Of a stretch of 64,000 bases of DNA, positions 1-9,180 are shown one piece after another. Every line of letters begins with the position of its first letter. Positions within the stretch are counted from its first letter, which is position 1. Source of the stretch: Pseudomonas sp. 2FG (lineage in GTDB: Bacteria > Pseudomonadota > Gammaproteobacteria > Pseudomonadales > Pseudomonadaceae); the NCBI RefSeq assembly GCF_005502935.1, contig NZ_SCMP01000012.1, positions 96,994 through 160,993 on the forward strand. Reading direction: 5' to 3'. Below the pieces are notes generated by a model. The model was not told the DNA's origin. It was given only the letters and a program-made list of their open reading frames with translations, and did no database searches. The position numbers and the translations under genes are program-made.

Positions 1-1623
1 ACCTTCAAACGCGCCGTGCTAGCCGCCGCTATTTATGCGGCGCTGCCCCAGTCGAGCGCGAGTGCCATGCAGTTCGACCTGGGCGATTCGGAGTGGAAGG
101 TGCGCTGGGACAATACGCTGAAGTACAGCCTGGCCTATCGCTTGAATGAACAGGATAGCGAGATCACCGACTCGCCGACCGCCGGCGGGCTGTATCCGAA
201 TATTCAGAGCCAGGGCGACAACAACTTCGATCGCGGCCTGGTATCCAATCGTCTGGATGTGTTCTCCGAGTTCGATCTCAGCACGCAAAACTATGGCCTG
301 CGCCTCAGTGGCGCCGGCTGGTATGACGATGTTTACAACAAGAACACCGACAGCAGCCTGCAGGAAGACTTCCTCGACGAGACCCGCGAGTTGCACGGGC
401 GCGATGCCGAGGTGCTGGATGCCTTCGTGTTCCTGCGCGGCAACGTCGGCGAGTCGAGCCAAGGCACTCTGCGCCTGGGCCAGCACAGCCTGATCTATGG
501 GGAAAGCCTGTTCTTCGGCGGCAACGGTATCGCCAACGCGCAGGGGCCGATCGACGTGGTCAAGCTGCTCAGCGTGCCGGGCACCCAGTTCAAGGAAATC
601 CTGCGCCCGGTGAATCAGCTTTCCGGCCAGTTGCAGATCAATCCGCAACTGTCGGTCGGGGCCTATTACCAGTTCGAGTGGGACCGCTCGAATGTGCCGG
701 GGGCCGGCAGCTACCTGAGCGACGTCGACGCCATCGGCCACGGTTCGGGCGATCTGCAGCAGGTGTTCGGCAATGCCACCGTTAACGGTGGGGATATGAG
801 CGCCAAGGACTCCGGGCAGGGTGGCATGCAACTGCGCTACAAGCCGGAAGACACCGAGCTGGAACTCGGCTTCTATGCCGCCAAGTACCACGACAAGGCG
901 CCCAGTGCCCTCTATGCCTACCTGGACGGCGCAGCTTTTGCCGCTACCGGGCTGCCGATCCTGAGTTCCTACCGGCAGGTCTACGCGGAAGACATCAAGA
1001 CCGTCGGCGCCAGTTTCTCCACCGCCTATGGCCCGTTCAACTTCGCCGGTGAGGCCTCCTATCGCTGGGATGCGCCGCTGGTCAGCAACCTGCAGGTGGT
1101 CTTGCCCGGCGTCGACGCGGACAACAGCGACGAGGCGCTCTATGCCAAGGGCAAGACCGCCCATATCAACCTGTCGACCATCTACCTGCTCTCGCCTAAT
1201 GAACTCTGGGATGGTGGCTCGGTCGTCGCCGAACTGGCCTGGAACCGCACCCTGAGCATCACCGATAACCGCACGGCGCTCGATCCCAATACCACCCGCG
1301 ATGCCACGGCCTTCCGCGTCTTGATGGAGCCGGCCTACTTCCAGGTGGCCGACGGCCTCGATCTGAGCGTGCCAGTGGGTCTGGGCGTGGTGCTCGACGG
1401 ACGTTCCTCGGCGGTGAGCAAGGCCGGTTTCGGCAACTCCCATGCCGGCGATTGGAGTGTCGGGGTCAAGGCGACTTATTTGCAGACCTGGGACTTCGGC
1501 GTCAACTACGTGAACTTCTTCGGCAAGAAGGGCGCGGGGCTGCGCGAGGACGGCGACTTCAGTTACGCGCAGTCGCTGGCCGACCGCGACTTCGTCTCCG
1601 TCTACGTTAAAACCACATTCTAA
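1..1623 (+). CDS. DUF1302 family outer-membrane protein (5' end cut by window edge)
   Basis: The frame is open from base 1 and ends at 1623, so 540 residues are visible and the start codon lies upstream. The first residues read TFKRAVLAAAIYAALPQSSASA, the basic and hydrophobic parts of a signal peptide. The internal ATG at 16 would cut this peptide, so I do not take it as the start. The body has long amphipathic stretches rich in Gly, Asn, Tyr and Asp and ends in an aromatic residue (VYVKTTF), as expected for an outer-membrane beta-barrel. The N-terminal pattern (DLGDSEWKVRWDNTLKYSLAYRL) is that of DUF1302 proteins. A DUF1329 gene follows after about 18 bases, the usual partner of this family. 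Inference: an outer-membrane channel for a hydrophobic compound working with the downstream RND pump. Substrate unknown. Confidence 0.85.
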   Translation, partial: TFKRAVLAAAIYAALPQSSASAMQFDLGDSEWKVRWDNTLKYSLAYRLNEQDSEITDSPTAGGLYPNIQSQGDNNFDRGLVSNRLDVFSEFDLSTQNYGLRLSGAGWYDDVYNKNTDSSLQEDFLDETRELHGRDAEVLDAFVFLRGNVGESSQGTLRLGQHSLIYGESLFFGGNGIANAQGPIDVVKLLSVPGTQFKEILRPVNQLSGQLQINPQLSVGAYYQFEWDRSNVPGAGSYLSDVDAIGHGSGDLQQVFGNATVNGGDMSAKDSGQGGMQLRYKPEDTELELGFYAAKYHDKAPSALYAYLDGAAFAATGLPILSSYRQVYAEDIKTVGASFSTAYGPFNFAGEASYRWDAPLVSNLQVVLPGVDADNSDEALYAKGKTAHINLSTIYLLSPNELWDGGSVVAELAWNRTLSITDNRTALDPNTTRDATAFRVLMEPAYFQVADGLDLSVPVGLGVVLDGRSSAVSKAGFGNSHAGDWSVGVKATYLQTWDFGVNYVNFFGKKGAGLREDGDFSYAQSLADRDFVSVYVKTTF

Positions 1624-1641
1624 TAAAAGGTGTCATTTGCC

Positions 1642-3003
1642 ATGAAAAGCAAACTCTCGCTGCATATCTCGGCCTTGACTATTGCCTTGTTGAGTATCGG
1701 CCTGGCGCAGGCGGCGGTCTCTCCAGAAGAAGCCGCGCGACTGAAAACCGACCTCACGCCTCTGGGTGGCGAGCGCGCCGGCAATGCCGACGGCAGTATC
1801 CCGGAATGGACCGGCGGCTATACCCAGGTCCCTGCAGGCTACAAGAATGGCGCTAAACGCGCGGATCCTTTCGCCGGCGATAAGCCGCTGTTTTCGGTCA
1901 GCGCGAGCAATATGGAGCAGTACGCCGAGCAGTTGGCCGAGGGCACCAAGGCCTTGCTGAAGAAGTATCCGGACTATCGCCTGGATGTGTATCCGACCCA
2001 ACGTTCCGCCGCGGCGCCGCAGTGGGTGTACGACAACACTCTGCAGAACGCCACGCGCGCCACCCTGGAGGAGGCCAGCGAGAAAGTCAGTGGCGCCTAC
2101 GGCGGGATTCCCTTCCCGCTGCCTAAGAACGGTGCCGAGGTGCTGTGGAACCAACGCCTGTCCTGGCAGGGCGGCGACACCTTCTACGCGCCGTTCGACA
2201 CCTGGCTGATGACCGCTGGCGGCAAAAAGTTGCAGGCCACCCGCGCGCGCTTCTGGTATCAAAGCCCTTACTACTTCAAGGAAGGCAGCCTGGAGACCTA
2301 TGGCGGCAAGTTTCTGATCGGCAAGCTGGCCACCGAACAGCCGTCGTCCAAGGCCGGCGAGGGCCTGATGACCCACTGGGATATGGATCCTGGCAAGCGC
2401 GCCGCCTGGCAGTATCTGGTCGGCCAGCGCCGGGTGCGCCGCGCGCCGAATATCGCCTACGACACCCCGGACTTCGTCACCTCAGGCGTCGGCTTCTTCG
2501 ACGAGGCCTTTATGATTTTCGGCCCGACCGACCGGCACAACCTGAAGATCGTTGGCAAGAAGGAGCTGCTGGTGCCTTACAACAACAACCGGGCGGCCGC
2601 GGCGAAGAGCGACGATCTGGTCCAAGCCAAGTTCCTCAATCCGGATCTGGTGCGCTGGGAGAAACACCGCGTCTGGGTAGTGGAGGCCACGCTTAAGGCC
2701 GGCAAGCGCCATGTAGTGCCAAAACGCACCTACTACGTGGATGAGGACTCCTGGCAGGTGCTGCTGGTCGATGGCTATGACGCTCAAGGCAAGCTTGGCC
2801 GGCATAACTACTCGCTGACCCTGCTCGCGCCGGAAATGCCGGTGCTGACCAACCAAGTCATGTGGGGCAGCTACAACCTGGAAACCGGCGCCTACTTCCT
2901 CAACGCCTCGGCCAACGACCTGCAGGTGCAGTACCAGGCCTATCCGCGTCCGTCGGCGTCGTTCTTCACCCCCGATGCCATGGCCAGCGACAGCATGCGC
3001 TGA
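1642..3003 (+). CDS. DUF1329 family periplasmic/outer-membrane associated protein
   Basis: 453 residues. I place the start at ATG 1642 (MKSKLSLHISALTIALL) because AAAAGG at 1625-1630 is then correctly spaced. The in-frame GTG at 1630 sits on that ribosome site. A Sec signal peptide ends near AQA. The mature part starts SPEEAARLKTDLTPLGGERAGNADGSIPEWTGG, the hallmark N-terminus of DUF1329. DUF1329 members are described as LolA/LolB-like in fold, which suggests handling of a lipidic ligand between membranes; that role is inferred, not shown here. It is probably co-transcribed with the DUF1302 gene before it and the YCF48-like gene after it. Confidence 0.85.
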   Translation: MKSKLSLHISALTIALLSIGLAQAAVSPEEAARLKTDLTPLGGERAGNADGSIPEWTGGYTQVPAGYKNGAKRADPFAGDKPLFSVSASNMEQYAEQLAEGTKALLKKYPDYRLDVYPTQRSAAAPQWVYDNTLQNATRATLEEASEKVSGAYGGIPFPLPKNGAEVLWNQRLSWQGGDTFYAPFDTWLMTAGGKKLQATRARFWYQSPYYFKEGSLETYGGKFLIGKLATEQPSSKAGEGLMTHWDMDPGKRAAWQYLVGQRRVRRAPNIAYDTPDFVTSGVGFFDEAFMIFGPTDRHNLKIVGKKELLVPYNNNRAAAAKSDDLVQAKFLNPDLVRWEKHRVWVVEATLKAGKRHVVPKRTYYVDEDSWQVLLVDGYDAQGKLGRHNYSLTLLAPEMPVLTNQVMWGSYNLETGAYFLNASANDLQVQYQAYPRPSASFFTPDAMASDSMR

Positions 3004-3089
3004 GGGATTGCGCAGCGCGCCGATGCCCTGGCGTTGGCGTGCTGCGCGATCACTGTCTGGATAATTCTTATGCAGTGGTTGGAGCGGAC

Positions 3090-4181
3090 ATGATCGGTAA
3101 TTTTTCAGTCACCCGGGCGATTCCGGTGGGCCTGGTGCTAGCCCTGCTGTTGGCTCCGACTTGGGCAACGGCAGCGCCGGCGGCTACGCCACAGATTCCG
3201 CTGCTGAACCAGGCGGCGATGCAGACCGCCAAGGCGCAGCGTTCGGTGCTGCTGGCGGTGACCCGGGCCGGCGAACGGCTGGTGGCGGTCGGCGAGCGCG
3301 GCATCATCCTGCTCTCGGACGACTCCGGGGAGACCTGGCGCCAGGCCCGAGTGCCGGTCAGTGTCAGCCTCACGGCGGTGCAGTTTGTGGATGCCGAGCA
3401 GGGATGGGCGGTAGGGCATCTGGGCGTCGTCCTGCACAGCGAGGACGGCGGCGAGACCTGGGCCAAACAATTGGATGGCGTCCGCGCCGCGCAGCTGGCG
3501 CTCGAGTCGGCCCAGCGCAGCGGTGACGCCAAGCGGCTGAAAGACGCCGAGTGGCTGGTCGCCGACGGCCCGGACAAGCCCTTTCTCGACCTCTATTTCA
3601 GCGACCGCCAGCACGGCTATATCGTCGGTGCCTACAACCTGATCCTGCGCACCGCGGATGGCGGCAAGACCTGGCTGCCGTGGATGCAGCAGCTGCAGAA
3701 CCCCGAGAACCTCAACCTGTACAGCATTCGCGCGGCGGGCGGCTTCCTCTATATCGCCGGCGAGCGCGGTTTGCTGCTGCGCTCCGCCGACGGCGGGCAG
3801 AGTTTCCAGGCGCTCGACTCCCCCTATGACGGCAGTTTCTTCGGCCTGCTGAGCAGCGCCACGGGCGAACTGGTCGCCTTCGGCCTGCGCGGTAACGGCT
3901 ATTGGTCCGGCGACCAGGGCGACAGCTGGAGCCGCATCGAAACCGGCGTCGAGGTGGCCTTTTCCGCCGGCACTCAATTGGCCGACGGCTCCCTGGTCTT
4001 GGCCAGCCAGGCCGGCGAACTGCTGATCAGCCACGACCAAGGCCGAACCTTCCAGCAACTGGCGGGGCAGGCCGACGCCTCGATCGCCGGCCTGGTGGCC
4101 GCGCCCGACGGCAGCTTGACCAGCGTCGGCCTGAGCGGGTTAGCCCGGCAACCGCGCGGTTTTTCCACGACACAACGCTGA
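3090..4181 (+). CDS. YCF48/BNR-repeat (beta-propeller) secreted protein
   Basis: 363 residues from ATG 3090, chosen for GGAG at 3081-3084 and the signal peptide that follows (MIGNFSVTRAIPVGLVLALLLAPTWATA). At least six Asp-box/BNR-type repeats are visible, for example LLSDDSGETWRQ, LHSEDGGETWAK, LRTADGGKTWLP, LRSADGGQSFQA, YWSGDQGDSWSR and LISHDQGRTFQQ. This indicates a periplasmic beta-propeller like the Ycf48/photosystem-II-assembly superfamily, but no photosynthetic role is implied in a Pseudomonas. It lies between a DUF1329 gene and an RND transporter, and that neighbourhood suggests an accessory protein of an envelope transport complex. The exact function is unknown. Confidence 0.8.
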   Translation: MIGNFSVTRAIPVGLVLALLLAPTWATAAPAATPQIPLLNQAAMQTAKAQRSVLLAVTRAGERLVAVGERGIILLSDDSGETWRQARVPVSVSLTAVQFVDAEQGWAVGHLGVVLHSEDGGETWAKQLDGVRAAQLALESAQRSGDAKRLKDAEWLVADGPDKPFLDLYFSDRQHGYIVGAYNLILRTADGGKTWLPWMQQLQNPENLNLYSIRAAGGFLYIAGERGLLLRSADGGQSFQALDSPYDGSFFGLLSSATGELVAFGLRGNGYWSGDQGDSWSRIETGVEVAFSAGTQLADGSLVLASQAGELLISHDQGRTFQQLAGQADASIAGLVAAPDGSLTSVGLSGLARQPRGFSTTQR

Positions 4182-4240
4182 AAAAACTTGGCCAGGCGTC
4201 GAGGGCCCATGGCTCTCCATAGCCGGATTCGGAGTCAGAT

Positions 4241-6667
4241 GTGAACAACAATAATTCCTCTCTCGAACAGCAAGTGGTGATCGGCAGGCTGGAAGATTTC
4301 GACCAGCGCTCCGGCAATCTGGGTGAACGGGCGATCTTCAACCACCGCCCCTGGGTGATCCTGCTCTGCTTGCTGGTCACCCTGGTGCTGGGCTACCAGG
4401 CCAGCAAGATCGGGCTGAACGCCAGCTTCGAGAAGACCATTCCCACCTCCCATCCCTACGTCGCCAACTTCCTCGAACACCGCAGCGAGCTGAGCGGCCT
4501 GGGCAACGCGATCCGTATCGCGGTGGAGGCCAAGGACGGCAGCATCTTCGCTAAGGACTATCTGGACACCCTGGCCAAGCTCAACGACGAGATCTACCTG
4601 CTGCCGGGCGTCGACAAGCCCTACATGAAGTCCCTGTGGACGCCGACCACGCGCTGGACCGCGGTGACCGAGGAGGGCCTGGACGGCGGCACGGTGATCC
4701 CGGATAGCTACGACGGCTCGCCGGCCAGCCTGGAGGAGGTCCGCCGGAACGTCGCCCGTTCCGGCGAGATCGGCCAACTGGTGGCCGGCAACTTCAAGTC
4801 CAGCGTGATTTTCGTGCCGCTGCTGGAGATCAACCCGGAGACCGGCAAGGCGCTGGACTACGGCGATTTCTCGCGCCGCTTGGAAACCCTGCGCGGCAAA
4901 TATCAGAACGAGCGGATCCAGATCCATATCACCGGCTTCACCAAGATCATCGGCGACCTGATCGAGGGGCTGGTGCAGGTCATGCTGTTCTTCGTGGTCG
5001 CCGTGCTGGTGACCGTGGTGGTGCTCTACTGGTACACCCGCTGTGTGCGCAGCACCTCGCTGGTGGTGATCTGCTCGCTGGTGGCGGTGCTCTGGCAGAT
5101 CGGCCTGCTCGCCAGCCTAGGCTACGATCTCGATCCCTACTCGGCGCTGGTGCCTTTCCTGATCTTCGCCATCGGCATGAGCCATGGCGCGCAGAAGATG
5201 AACGGCATCATGCAGGACGTCGGCCGCGGCACCCACCGTGTGGTCGCCGCGCGCTACACCTTCCGCCGCCTGTTTGCCGCCGGCATGACCGCGCTGCTGT
5301 GCGACGCCGTGGGCTTTGCCGTGCTGATGATGATCGAAATCCGGGTGATCCAGGATCTGGCGATCACCGCCAGCATCGGGGTGGCGGTGTTGATCTTCAC
5401 CAACCTGATCCTGCTGCCGATCCTGCTCAGCTATATCGGCGTCAGCCCCAAGGCGGCCGAGCGCAGCCTGCGCGCGGAAACCGACGAGCTGACCGCCAAC
5501 GCCAAGCACCCGTTCTGGAGTTTTCTCGACCTCTTCACTCGCCGTTCCTGGGCGATTGCCGCCTGCCTCGCCGGGCTGGCTCTGGCGGCCTTCGGCTTCG
5601 CCGTCAGCCTGCAGCTGAAGGTCGGCGACCTCGACCCCGGCGCCCCCGAGCTTCGCCCGGACTCGCGCTACAACCGCGACGCGGCCTTTATGACGCAGAA
5701 CTACGCGGCCAGCTCGGACATCTTCGTGGTCATGGTGAAAACCCCGGAAGACCAGTGCACCCGCTACACGACCCTGGCCGCGGTCGATGCCCTGGCCTGG
5801 CAGCTGGAGCAACTGCCGGGCGTCGAGTCCACCAACTCCATGGCCGCCCTGAGCAAGATCGCCACGGCCGGCTACAACGAGGGCAACTTCAAGTGGTACG
5901 AGCTGGTCCCCAACGACGGCGCCCTCGGCGCGGTGCAGACCCGGGCACCGCGCGAGCTGTTCAACCAGGGCTGCTCCATGCTCTCGCTCTACGTCTACCT
6001 GGCCGACCACAAGGCCGACACCCTGGCGCGGGTGGTGGACACCAGCGAAGCCTTTATCGCCCGACAGCAACTGCCGGAGGTGAAGTTCATGCTGGCGGCC
6101 GGCAGCGCCGGGATCGAGGCCGCGACCAATATCGTGGTGAAGAAGGCCATGCGCGAGATGCTGTTCTGGGTCTACGGCGCGGTGATCCTGCTCTGCTGGG
6201 TGACCTTCCGCTCGTGGCGTGCGGTGCTCGCCGCGGTGCTGCCGCTGGTGCTCACCTCGATCCTCTGCGAGGCCCTGATGGTCGGGCTGGGGATGGGCGT
6301 CAAGGTCGCGACCCTGCCGGTGATCGCCCTCGGCGTGGGCATCGGCATCGACTACGCGCTCTATGTGCTGAGCGTGATCCTGGCGCGCATGCGCGCGGGG
6401 GATTCGCTGTCCGAGGCCTATTACCGCGCGCTGCTGTTCACCGGCAAGGTGGTGATGCTGACGGGCATCACCCTGGCCATAGCCGTGGCGACCTGGGCCT
6501 TCTCGCCGATCAAGTTCCAGGCCGACATGGGCATCCTGCTGGCCTTTATGTTCCTGGTGAACATGCTCGGCGCGCTGATCCTGCTGCCGGCCCTGGCCTA
6601 CTTCCTGTTGCCGCAGAAGGTCTTCGCCAAAAAGCCTGAAGCGGCCCTGCGCCTGGAACTGGTCTGA
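4241..6667 (+). CDS. RND superfamily (MMPL) transporter
   Basis: 808 residues with a GTG start at 4241 (GGAG at 4231-4234 upstream). The protein has the duplicated MMPL/RND plan: one membrane helix near residues 35-55, a large periplasmic loop, five helices around residues 235-400, a second isolated helix near 430-455, a second loop, and five helices to about residue 795. Motifs such as the GIGIDYALYVLSVI helix are typical of MMPL domains. RND proteins of this class are proton-driven exporters of lipids or other hydrophobic compounds. It closes the DUF1302-DUF1329-YCF48 cassette and is followed by a strong hairpin terminator. Codons 2-4 form an AACAACAA Crc/Hfq-like motif. Confidence 0.85.
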   Translation: MNNNNSSLEQQVVIGRLEDFDQRSGNLGERAIFNHRPWVILLCLLVTLVLGYQASKIGLNASFEKTIPTSHPYVANFLEHRSELSGLGNAIRIAVEAKDGSIFAKDYLDTLAKLNDEIYLLPGVDKPYMKSLWTPTTRWTAVTEEGLDGGTVIPDSYDGSPASLEEVRRNVARSGEIGQLVAGNFKSSVIFVPLLEINPETGKALDYGDFSRRLETLRGKYQNERIQIHITGFTKIIGDLIEGLVQVMLFFVVAVLVTVVVLYWYTRCVRSTSLVVICSLVAVLWQIGLLASLGYDLDPYSALVPFLIFAIGMSHGAQKMNGIMQDVGRGTHRVVAARYTFRRLFAAGMTALLCDAVGFAVLMMIEIRVIQDLAITASIGVAVLIFTNLILLPILLSYIGVSPKAAERSLRAETDELTANAKHPFWSFLDLFTRRSWAIAACLAGLALAAFGFAVSLQLKVGDLDPGAPELRPDSRYNRDAAFMTQNYAASSDIFVVMVKTPEDQCTRYTTLAAVDALAWQLEQLPGVESTNSMAALSKIATAGYNEGNFKWYELVPNDGALGAVQTRAPRELFNQGCSMLSLYVYLADHKADTLARVVDTSEAFIARQQLPEVKFMLAAGSAGIEAATNIVVKKAMREMLFWVYGAVILLCWVTFRSWRAVLAAVLPLVLTSILCEALMVGLGMGVKVATLPVIALGVGIGIDYALYVLSVILARMRAGDSLSEAYYRALLFTGKVVMLTGITLAIAVATWAFSPIKFQADMGILLAFMFLVNMLGALILLPALAYFLLPQKVFAKKPEAALRLELV

Positions 6668-6679
6668 TCATCGTTTTGC

Positions 6680-6720
6680 CCGGAATGCCGGCTTAAGGTG
6701 GCCGGCGTTCCGGGTCTTTT
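6680..6720 (+). terminator. Rho-independent terminator after the RND gene
   Basis: A stem of 13 bases (6680-6692, CCGGAATGCCGGC) pairs with 6701-6713 with one G-T wobble around an 8-base loop, followed by GGTCTTTT. It sits 12 bases after the RND stop and ends the first operon. Confidence 0.8.
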
Positions 6721-6792
6721 ACTGTCGCCATGGCGAAGTGCGCCATGGGTTGTCGAGAATAAAAATAAAATTCGTAGCACAGGGAGAGTTCC

Positions 6793-7533
6793 ATGCGGTA
6801 TTTGCCGATGGCGCTGATCGCGCTGAGCCTACTGGTTTCCAGCCTGGTCGCCGCGAGCGAAAGAGCGCAGCGCTACCACGAGTTGCAGAGCCAGGCCTAT
6901 CTGCTCTGCGCCAATGCGCTGATGTATTTCGAAGCGCAAGGGGGGCCGCCCGATCCGGGCCATCTGGCGGCCTATCAGGGCGCGCTGAGCCGTTTGGATG
7001 GGCTGACCCGCCAACTGGGCCAGCCGCCCGAGCTGAGCCAGCCGCTCGACGAAATCTCAGCCCTGCTGAGCGAGCTGGAACAGCTGCCGCGCAGCGAGGC
7101 GCCACTCTATCCGGCGCGTTTGATCGCCTTGCTCGGCGCCCATGAGCAACTCGAGTCGCGGGCGGCCCAGCACTATCGCCAGCTAGAGCCGGAGGTTCCG
7201 GCGCGCGTGCGGTTGTTGCACCGGCAAAGCCAGGCGCTGGGGCGCTTGCTCCTGCAGGCCCAGGCCCGCAGCGCGCGAGTGCTGGGGGTCTATTCGGTGG
7301 CCTTGAGCGCCGCTGAATTCGCCGCCATGGACGAGGGCATCAACCAAGGCTTCGCCAGCTTGCTAGCAGAGCTGCCGGAACACGCGGAGCGCCTGCAGAA
7401 GCAGCAACGCAGCTTCCGTTTCGTACGCGGGCAATTGCTCAGCAGCGACTTCGGAAAATCCATCGCCAGCGCGGAACCCTACGTTGCCCGTAGCATGCTG
7501 GAGCTCGATCAACTGGCGGCGCAGAGGCGCTGA
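6793..7533 (+). CDS. Hypothetical secreted helical protein
   Basis: 246 residues, ATG 6793 preceded by AGGGAGAG. The N-terminus MRYLPMALIALSLLVSSLVAASERA is a signal peptide or anchor. The rest is almost entirely predicted alpha-helical, rich in Leu, Ala, Gln and Arg, with repeated LSRLDGL/LSELEQL heptad-like segments. I do not recognise the family. It has its own ribosome-binding site and lies beyond the RND terminator, so it is likely transcribed separately. A role as a periplasmic helper of the upstream cassette is only a guess from position. Confidence 0.6.
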   Translation: MRYLPMALIALSLLVSSLVAASERAQRYHELQSQAYLLCANALMYFEAQGGPPDPGHLAAYQGALSRLDGLTRQLGQPPELSQPLDEISALLSELEQLPRSEAPLYPARLIALLGAHEQLESRAAQHYRQLEPEVPARVRLLHRQSQALGRLLLQAQARSARVLGVYSVALSAAEFAAMDEGINQGFASLLAELPEHAERLQKQQRSFRFVRGQLLSSDFGKSIASAEPYVARSMLELDQLAAQRR

Positions 7534-7847
7534 GACGGGAAATATTGACGGCGCTGTGACGTATGGACGCGTTGAAGATGATTAGGTTGGGGCTGGTTTT
7601 TCAAGTGGAAGGCGACTTCCAAAGCGCAATCTAATCGGGCGTACGGCAGTAGTCCGGCTGACGCAGCAGGGATTGATGGACGCTGTGGCCTTGTAGGCTG
7701 CAGCGTTTACAGCACGGACTCCGTTGCCTGGAGTTGCCGGCCCGGAGCACGTGAGGGGCATGCTGACTGTCGATCAATCGCGCTAGGCAAACAGAGTTCG
7801 CTTAGCGCCCGTTGACTGACTCCCCAGTACTGCCATGGGCATAGAAA

Positions 7848-7876
7848 GCTCCCGGGGCAATCCTGGTTCCGGGAGC
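7848..7876 (-). terminator. Hairpin terminator next to the pobA relic
   Basis: GCTCCCGG (7848-7855) pairs perfectly with CCGGGAGC (7869-7876). Read on the minus strand the stem is followed by TTTCT. The same arrangement, stop codon then about 10 bases then a CTCCC/GGGAG hairpin, terminates the intact pobA at 11282-11308. Confidence 0.6.
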
Positions 7877-7886
7877 AGAAGGACAC

Positions 7887-7922
7887 TCACTCGATCGGCT
7901 CGTAGGGCAGACCGACGCAGGG
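7887..7922 (-). pseudogene. Relic of a pobA 3' end
   Basis: On the minus strand these bases encode VGLPYEPIE followed by a TGA stop. This is the exact C-terminus of the intact PobA in this window (11318-12502). Upstream of it the frame has no further similarity to PobA that I can see. With the matching hairpin 11 bases past the stop, this is a homologous gene tail and not a chance match. Third-position differences from the intact copy point to divergence, not a very recent duplication. Confidence 0.65.
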
Positions 7923-8039
7923 TGGGTTAACGACAGGACTGTCACTTAGTTGGGCAGAATGGGCGGTGTTGTGCTGACTGCCACTAGGGCGCTGGTGGTA
8001 GTTCGCATCGATGCTGCGCGTACCGCTCATTCATGGTTG

Positions 8040-8921
8040 TCAGGGTCGGCGCTGCAGGGTGCACTTTGGCTGCTCGTTGAATAGCTTCCGGTAGGCCTCG
8101 GAAAAACGCCCTAGGTGCCAGAACGACCAGTGCATGGCGACTTCTGCCACTGTGGTTTCTTCCGGCGATGCTCGTTGCAGGTCGCGATGTGCCGCGTTCA
8201 AGCGGCGTAGACGCAGCCATGCGGTCGGCGCTAGGCCGGTGAACTGGGTAAAGGACTGCTGCAACTGGCGGACGGATACACCAGCAACCTTGGCGAGCTG
8301 GAGGACGTTGAAGTTGTCTTCGGGGTAAGCGTTGGCCAGTTCGAATACCCGGCCGACGATTTTCCTATCTTGAGTTAGTCGCTTCTGTCGCAAGCGATCC
8401 TCTGAGCGCGTCGAGCATTCGAGAACGAAGAGGCAATCTTCGACCAGTTGATGCGGCAGGTGGAGCTCTTGCGAGTGCTCTGGCGACTCGGCGAGTTTCC
8501 CAAGCAGATTGCTCAGCCATGAGCCGAACAGTTGGCTTTGCTGCGATCTCAATGGAGTGAGGGTCAGTCCTTCCAGTGAATCGGCGTGGCAGTCCTCACC
8601 AAGCAGATCGAGATCGACCACTACTGCAACCTCGCGGTAGTTCTCCGGTGTGACCCAGGTGTTCTGGCTTTTGCTGTCGAGTAGATAGAGGGCACCGTCA
8701 GCCATGTCGAAACTGAACACCAGGGCATTGTCGGGAGCGTGAAAATGCTGCTCGACGCGGGTGTTCATGCGCTCTTCATAGGCCTCCACGGCGCCGAACT
8801 CGGCATGCACGATCCTGCCGTGAAAGCGTCCTGCTGACATCTGCGCGTACTGCTGCTCCCAGCCCGCGATAGCCGTTCGCTGCTGCTCCACATCCGAGGT
8901 ATCAAGAACCTTGATCGACAT
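8040..8921 (-). CDS. AraC-family transcriptional regulator
   Basis: 293 residues. The start at 8921 (MSIKVLDTSDVEQQ) is preferred to the longer frame from 8984 because GGGAG lies at the right distance upstream of it. The C-terminal 100 residues hold two AraC-type helix-turn-helix units (NFNVLQLAKVAGVSVRQLQQSFTQFTGLAPTAWL and TTVAEVAMHWSFWHLGRFSEAYRKLF). The N-terminal part is a ligand-sensing domain with low similarity to BenR/XylS-type regulators. Neighbours are a decayed gene and an MhpT-like transporter transcribed the other way, so it may control uptake of a hydroxylated aromatic acid; inferred from position only. Confidence 0.8.
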   Translation of the reverse strand: MSIKVLDTSDVEQQRTAIAGWEQQYAQMSAGRFHGRIVHAEFGAVEAYEERMNTRVEQHFHAPDNALVFSFDMADGALYLLDSKSQNTWVTPENYREVAVVVDLDLLGEDCHADSLEGLTLTPLRSQQSQLFGSWLSNLLGKLAESPEHSQELHLPHQLVEDCLFVLECSTRSEDRLRQKRLTQDRKIVGRVFELANAYPEDNFNVLQLAKVAGVSVRQLQQSFTQFTGLAPTAWLRLRRLNAAHRDLQRASPEETTVAEVAMHWSFWHLGRFSEAYRKLFNEQPKCTLQRRP

Positions 8922-9180
8922 AGGGCTAGCTCCCGATTCTGCGTACTTGTTTATATAGTTAATGCTAGTAACTAAATGCACCATATCAGGGCGCTATCGG
9001 CTGCGCAAGGTGGATAGAGTCTGGTAGGTAAATCGGATGATGATGGCGGTAGGTGGGGATTCATGATCGCTTTATTGGCCTCATGTACAGATTCCGCATC
9101 GAGATATTGATAATAGTGATAACAAAAATTGTAAGAACAGCTTTTCTGCCATTCCAATGATAAAAACGGAGCGGAACCGC

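Larger units (their letters stand above)
7534..8039. other. Intergenic stretch with decayed sequence and a pobA-tail relic
   Basis: About 500 bases with no intact gene. The left two thirds show nothing I can recognise. The right part carries a copy of the pobA 3' end with its terminator (7848-7922, listed separately). Base composition looks less GC-rich than the flanking catabolic genes. Confidence 0.6.

Noticed and set aside
19..1443. Minus-strand 474-codon open frame opposite the DUF1302 gene
   Set aside because: Shadow frame; the plus strand carries the signal peptide and barrel pattern.
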